A program made the position numbers and the translations under genes. A stretch of 6,961 nt of DNA from Lactobacillus sp. UBA5804 (GTDB taxonomy: Bacteria; Bacillota; Bacilli; Lactobacillales; Lactobacillaceae): contig DIDI01000017.1 in assembly GCA_002418055.1 (NCBI GenBank), positions 1 through 6,961 of the forward strand, written 5' to 3'. This document shows positions 5,846-6,961 of this stretch, one piece after another. Each line of letters opens with the position of its first letter. Position 1 is the stretch's first letter. Under the pieces are notes generated by a model that saw only the letters and a program-made list of their open reading frames with translations, searched no databases and was not told the origin of the DNA.

Positions 5846-5872
5846 TCATAGCACATCGGTTTCAGCTGTCAA
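5845..5872 (-). promoter_or_regulatory. promoter of the cupredoxin-copA operon
   Basis: Read on the minus strand, a consensus -35 TTGACA (5872-5867) is followed after 16 bases by TATGAT (5850-5845), which is preceded by TGC (extended -10). This is the strongest promoter in the window, as expected for one held off by a repressor. Transcription should start near 5838, inside the cop box. Confidence 0.85.
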
Positions 5873-5910
5873 TGGCTTTGCTTGGCGTATGTGTAGCGAT
5901 TAGGGTCAAG

Positions 5911-5945
5911 CAAAAAGGTAGTACCGTCATGAGACGGCACTACCT
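5911..5945 (-). terminator. Rho-independent terminator after the Rossmann-fold gene
   Basis: AGGTAGT-A-CCGTC (5916-5928) pairs with GACGG-C-ACTACCT (5933-5945), a 13-position stem with one A-C mismatch and an ATGA loop. On the minus strand the stem ends in TTTTT (5916-5912). It lies 26 bases after the stop codon of the gene at 5972-6607 and shields the copper promoter from read-through. Confidence 0.92.
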
Positions 5946-5971
5946 CTAGTTATACCAATCAACCTGTGGGA

Positions 5972-6607
5972 CTATTTTGCAGCTAAAGTAATCCGCTGAT
6001 GAAGAAGTTGGGCATTAGGTGCAACATTAATCAGTAGATCGGCGAGATCATAAACGCTAATTTGGCTATGACCCTGATGGTCATAAAGCACATAATCACC
6101 ACCAACATTGTAGTCATAGGTTGGTGCACTATCATTTAGGTCAACTGCAGGACTGACGAAAGTCCATTTGAACGATAAGTCGTGTTTAACATCTTGATAA
6201 AGTTCATATGCACCTCGAACCATTGCTTGGAATTCTTCATTACCATCCTGATAAAGTTGGTGACCAGTCTTACGATCATATAGACTACCTGCACCGCCAA
6301 CAATAATAATTCGTTGATCTAACTTGCTAGCAAGCTGATTAATGGCATGCGCCCCTACCAAAAAGTCGTGATAGAGATTTGGATTTTTCCACCCTGCATT
6401 AAAGGTGGAGATAATTAAATCAGTCCCCGTTATTTGAGGGACTAAAGTTTGCCAGTCGTTAATATCATGATGAATCACGGTCAAATTTTGATGAGCCTGA
6501 AACTCACCATGGCGAGAAACGGCGCTGACTTGATGACCATTCTTCAACGCTTCATTAACCGTCGCACGCCCAACAAAGCCACTTGCACCAATAATTGTAA
6601 TTTTCAT
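5972..6607 (-). CDS. NAD(P)-binding Rossmann-fold protein (atypical SDR, NmrA/YwnB-like)
   Basis: This 211-residue soluble protein belongs to the small NAD(P)H-binding atypical short-chain dehydrogenases often annotated as putative NADH-flavin reductase or NmrA-like. The nucleotide loop GASGFVG (7-13) gives the GxxGxxG pattern, and Ser31-Arg32 after the second strand fits NADP(H) binding. Further family features are LIISTFN (64-70), IIVGGAGSLYD (101-111), WTFVSPA (148-154) and the C-terminal segment SVYDLADLLINV (184-195). It lacks the Tyr-x-x-x-Lys pair of classical SDRs, as do its relatives, so whether it is an enzyme or a redox sensor is open. GGAGG (6614-6618) is six bases before the ATG at 6607 but only three before the ATG at 6610, so 6607 is preferred. 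It has its own promoter with a palindromic operator and its own terminator. The substrate is unknown. Confidence 0.85.
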   Translation of the reverse strand: MKITIIGASGFVGRATVNEALKNGHQVSAVSRHGEFQAHQNLTVIHHDINDWQTLVPQITGTDLIISTFNAGWKNPNLYHDFLVGAHAINQLASKLDQRIIIVGGAGSLYDRKTGHQLYQDGNEEFQAMVRGAYELYQDVKHDLSFKWTFVSPAVDLNDSAPTYDYNVGGDYVLYDHQGHSQISVYDLADLLINVAPNAQLLHQRITLAAK

Positions 6608-6613
6608 CATGAA

Positions 6614-6618
6614 CCTCC
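6614..6618 (-). promoter_or_regulatory. ribosome binding site of the Rossmann-fold gene
   Basis: GGAGG on the minus strand, followed by two adjacent ATG codons. Spacing favours the second (6607, six bases) over the first (6610, three bases), a difference of one N-terminal Met. Confidence 0.75.
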
Positions 6619-6627
6619 ATTGATTGT

Positions 6628-6648
6628 ATGCTTACTTTATGTAAGTAT
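6628..6648 (-). promoter_or_regulatory. palindromic operator at the start of the Rossmann-fold gene
   Basis: ATGCTTAC (6628-6635) and GTAAGTAT (6641-6648) are inverted repeats with one mismatch, separated by TTTAT. The palindrome overlaps the -10 hexamer and the expected transcription start, the position of a repressor site. The CTTAC/GTAAG arms with an AT-rich centre resemble operators of HxlR/DUF24-family redox or quinone sensors such as YodB, which often control small oxidoreductases. That assignment comes from memory of the family, not a search. No regulator gene is visible in the window. Confidence 0.6.
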
Positions 6649-6675
6649 TTTATCTTAAAAAGAGGAATTTGGCAA
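6647..6675 (-). promoter_or_regulatory. promoter of the Rossmann-fold gene
   Basis: On the minus strand TTGCCA (6675-6670) and TAAAAT (6652-6647) are separated by 17 bases, each one base from consensus. The start would fall near 6640, within the palindrome. The -35 element lies only about 20 bases after the stop codon of the upstream gene, with no terminator between them. Confidence 0.75.
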
Positions 6676-6694
6676 CGTATTAGGCGGGGATGTG

Positions 6695-6961
6695 TTAATT
6701 GCGACGATGATTAAGTTGAGATTGAATTTCGAAGAGCTTGGTATCAAGATTATTGGCTTTTATTCCCTGGGTAATAATGTAGTTAGCTTGGACCATGGTC
6801 TGATAATAGCCTCGAAATTTTGGATACTGGATACCGGTCTCGAGAATTTGATCAAGCTTGGCGCTGGTAAGTGCACGGGAATTTGTTTGGGTCTGGATTG
6901 CACTAATCACATGGGGATTTTTGACAACTGTTTTTAAGACACTAGCGCCTTGACTGTCAGC
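6695..6961 (-). CDS. C-terminal end of an unrecognised protein (partial)
   Basis: An open frame enters from the right edge of the window and ends at TAA (6695-6697), giving 88 residues of an otherwise unseen protein. A GTG at 6910 could be read as a start, but the frame stays open for all 17 codons upstream to the window edge and no GGAGG-like site precedes it, so this is more likely the tail of a longer gene. The segment is polar, rich in Gln, Asn, Thr and Lys, and looks mostly helical, with KTVVKNPHVISAIQ followed by SAKLDQIL and ending in a basic NHRRN. It has no membrane helix, no Cys and no motif I recognise. No terminator follows, so its transcript may run into the gene at 5972-6607. 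No function is proposed. Confidence 0.6.
   Translation of the reverse strand, partial: ADSQGASVLKTVVKNPHVISAIQTQTNSRALTSAKLDQILETGIQYPKFRGYYQTMVQANYIITQGIKANNLDTKLFEIQSQLNHRRN

Noticed and set aside
5886..5895. Possible second cop box (CGTATGTGTA) upstream of the copper promoter
   Set aside because: Only the TGTA half matches TACANNTGTA; the other half has three mismatches.
6449..6658. Plus-strand open frame opposite the start of the Rossmann-fold gene
   Set aside because: It covers the promoter, operator and N-terminal coding part of a well-supported minus-strand gene and shows no start signal.
6692..6937. Plus-strand open frame opposite the partial gene at the right edge
   Set aside because: It overlaps the minus-strand frame that runs to the window edge, has no ribosome binding site in front and no recognisable motif. 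The minus-strand frame fits the direction of its neighbours better, although neither can be proven from 270 bases.

Overview
The window looks like chromosomal DNA of a low-to-mid GC Firmicute, most likely a lactic acid bacterium of the Lactobacillaceae. The evidence is a phosphate-dependent pyruvate oxidase close in sequence to the Lactiplantibacillus plantarum enzyme, a 6-phosphogluconate dehydrogenase, a copper unit behind a CopY-type 'cop box', strong GGAGG ribosome binding sites, and compact gene spacing with U-rich hairpin terminators. I cannot name the genus or species from this sequence alone. No transposase, integrase, tRNA, rRNA or CRISPR array was seen, and no intergenic gap exceeds 300 bases.

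Layout. Left half, plus strand: a promoter with a candidate CcpA site (11-48), pox (88-1908), a strong terminator (1950-1981), a short promoter (1984-2013) and gnd (2045-3427). A parS-like palindrome sits directly after the gnd stop codon, followed by a hairpin that can terminate both gnd and the convergent copper operon. Right half, minus strand, read from right to left: the C-terminal end of an unrecognised gene (6695-6961, cut by the window edge); a promoter with a palindromic operator driving a small NAD(P)-binding Rossmann protein (5972-6607) with its own terminator (5911-5945); then a cop-box promoter driving a two-gene copper operon, made of a membrane-anchored cupredoxin (5430-5810) and a Cu+-type P1B-ATPase without N-terminal metal-binding domains (3485-5398).

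How the genes may work together. Pox turns pyruvate, phosphate and O2 into acetyl-phosphate, CO2 and H2O2. Gnd oxidatively decarboxylates 6-phosphogluconate to ribulose-5-phosphate and reduces a nicotinamide cofactor. Its cofactor loop lacks the usual NADP-phosphate contacts and carries an Asp, so it may prefer NAD+. The copper operon should be derepressed by copper and export Cu+. The cupredoxin probably hands copper to the ATPase or buffers it. H2O2 production and Cu+ are a dangerous pair in the cell, but the units are transcribed separately and no direct link is shown.

The points most worth following up are the cupredoxin/minimal-ATPase pair with its unusual Cys/Met/His ligand set and predicted inward topology, the altered cofactor site of Gnd, and the parS-like site. 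None of these can be called a proven new system from sequence alone.
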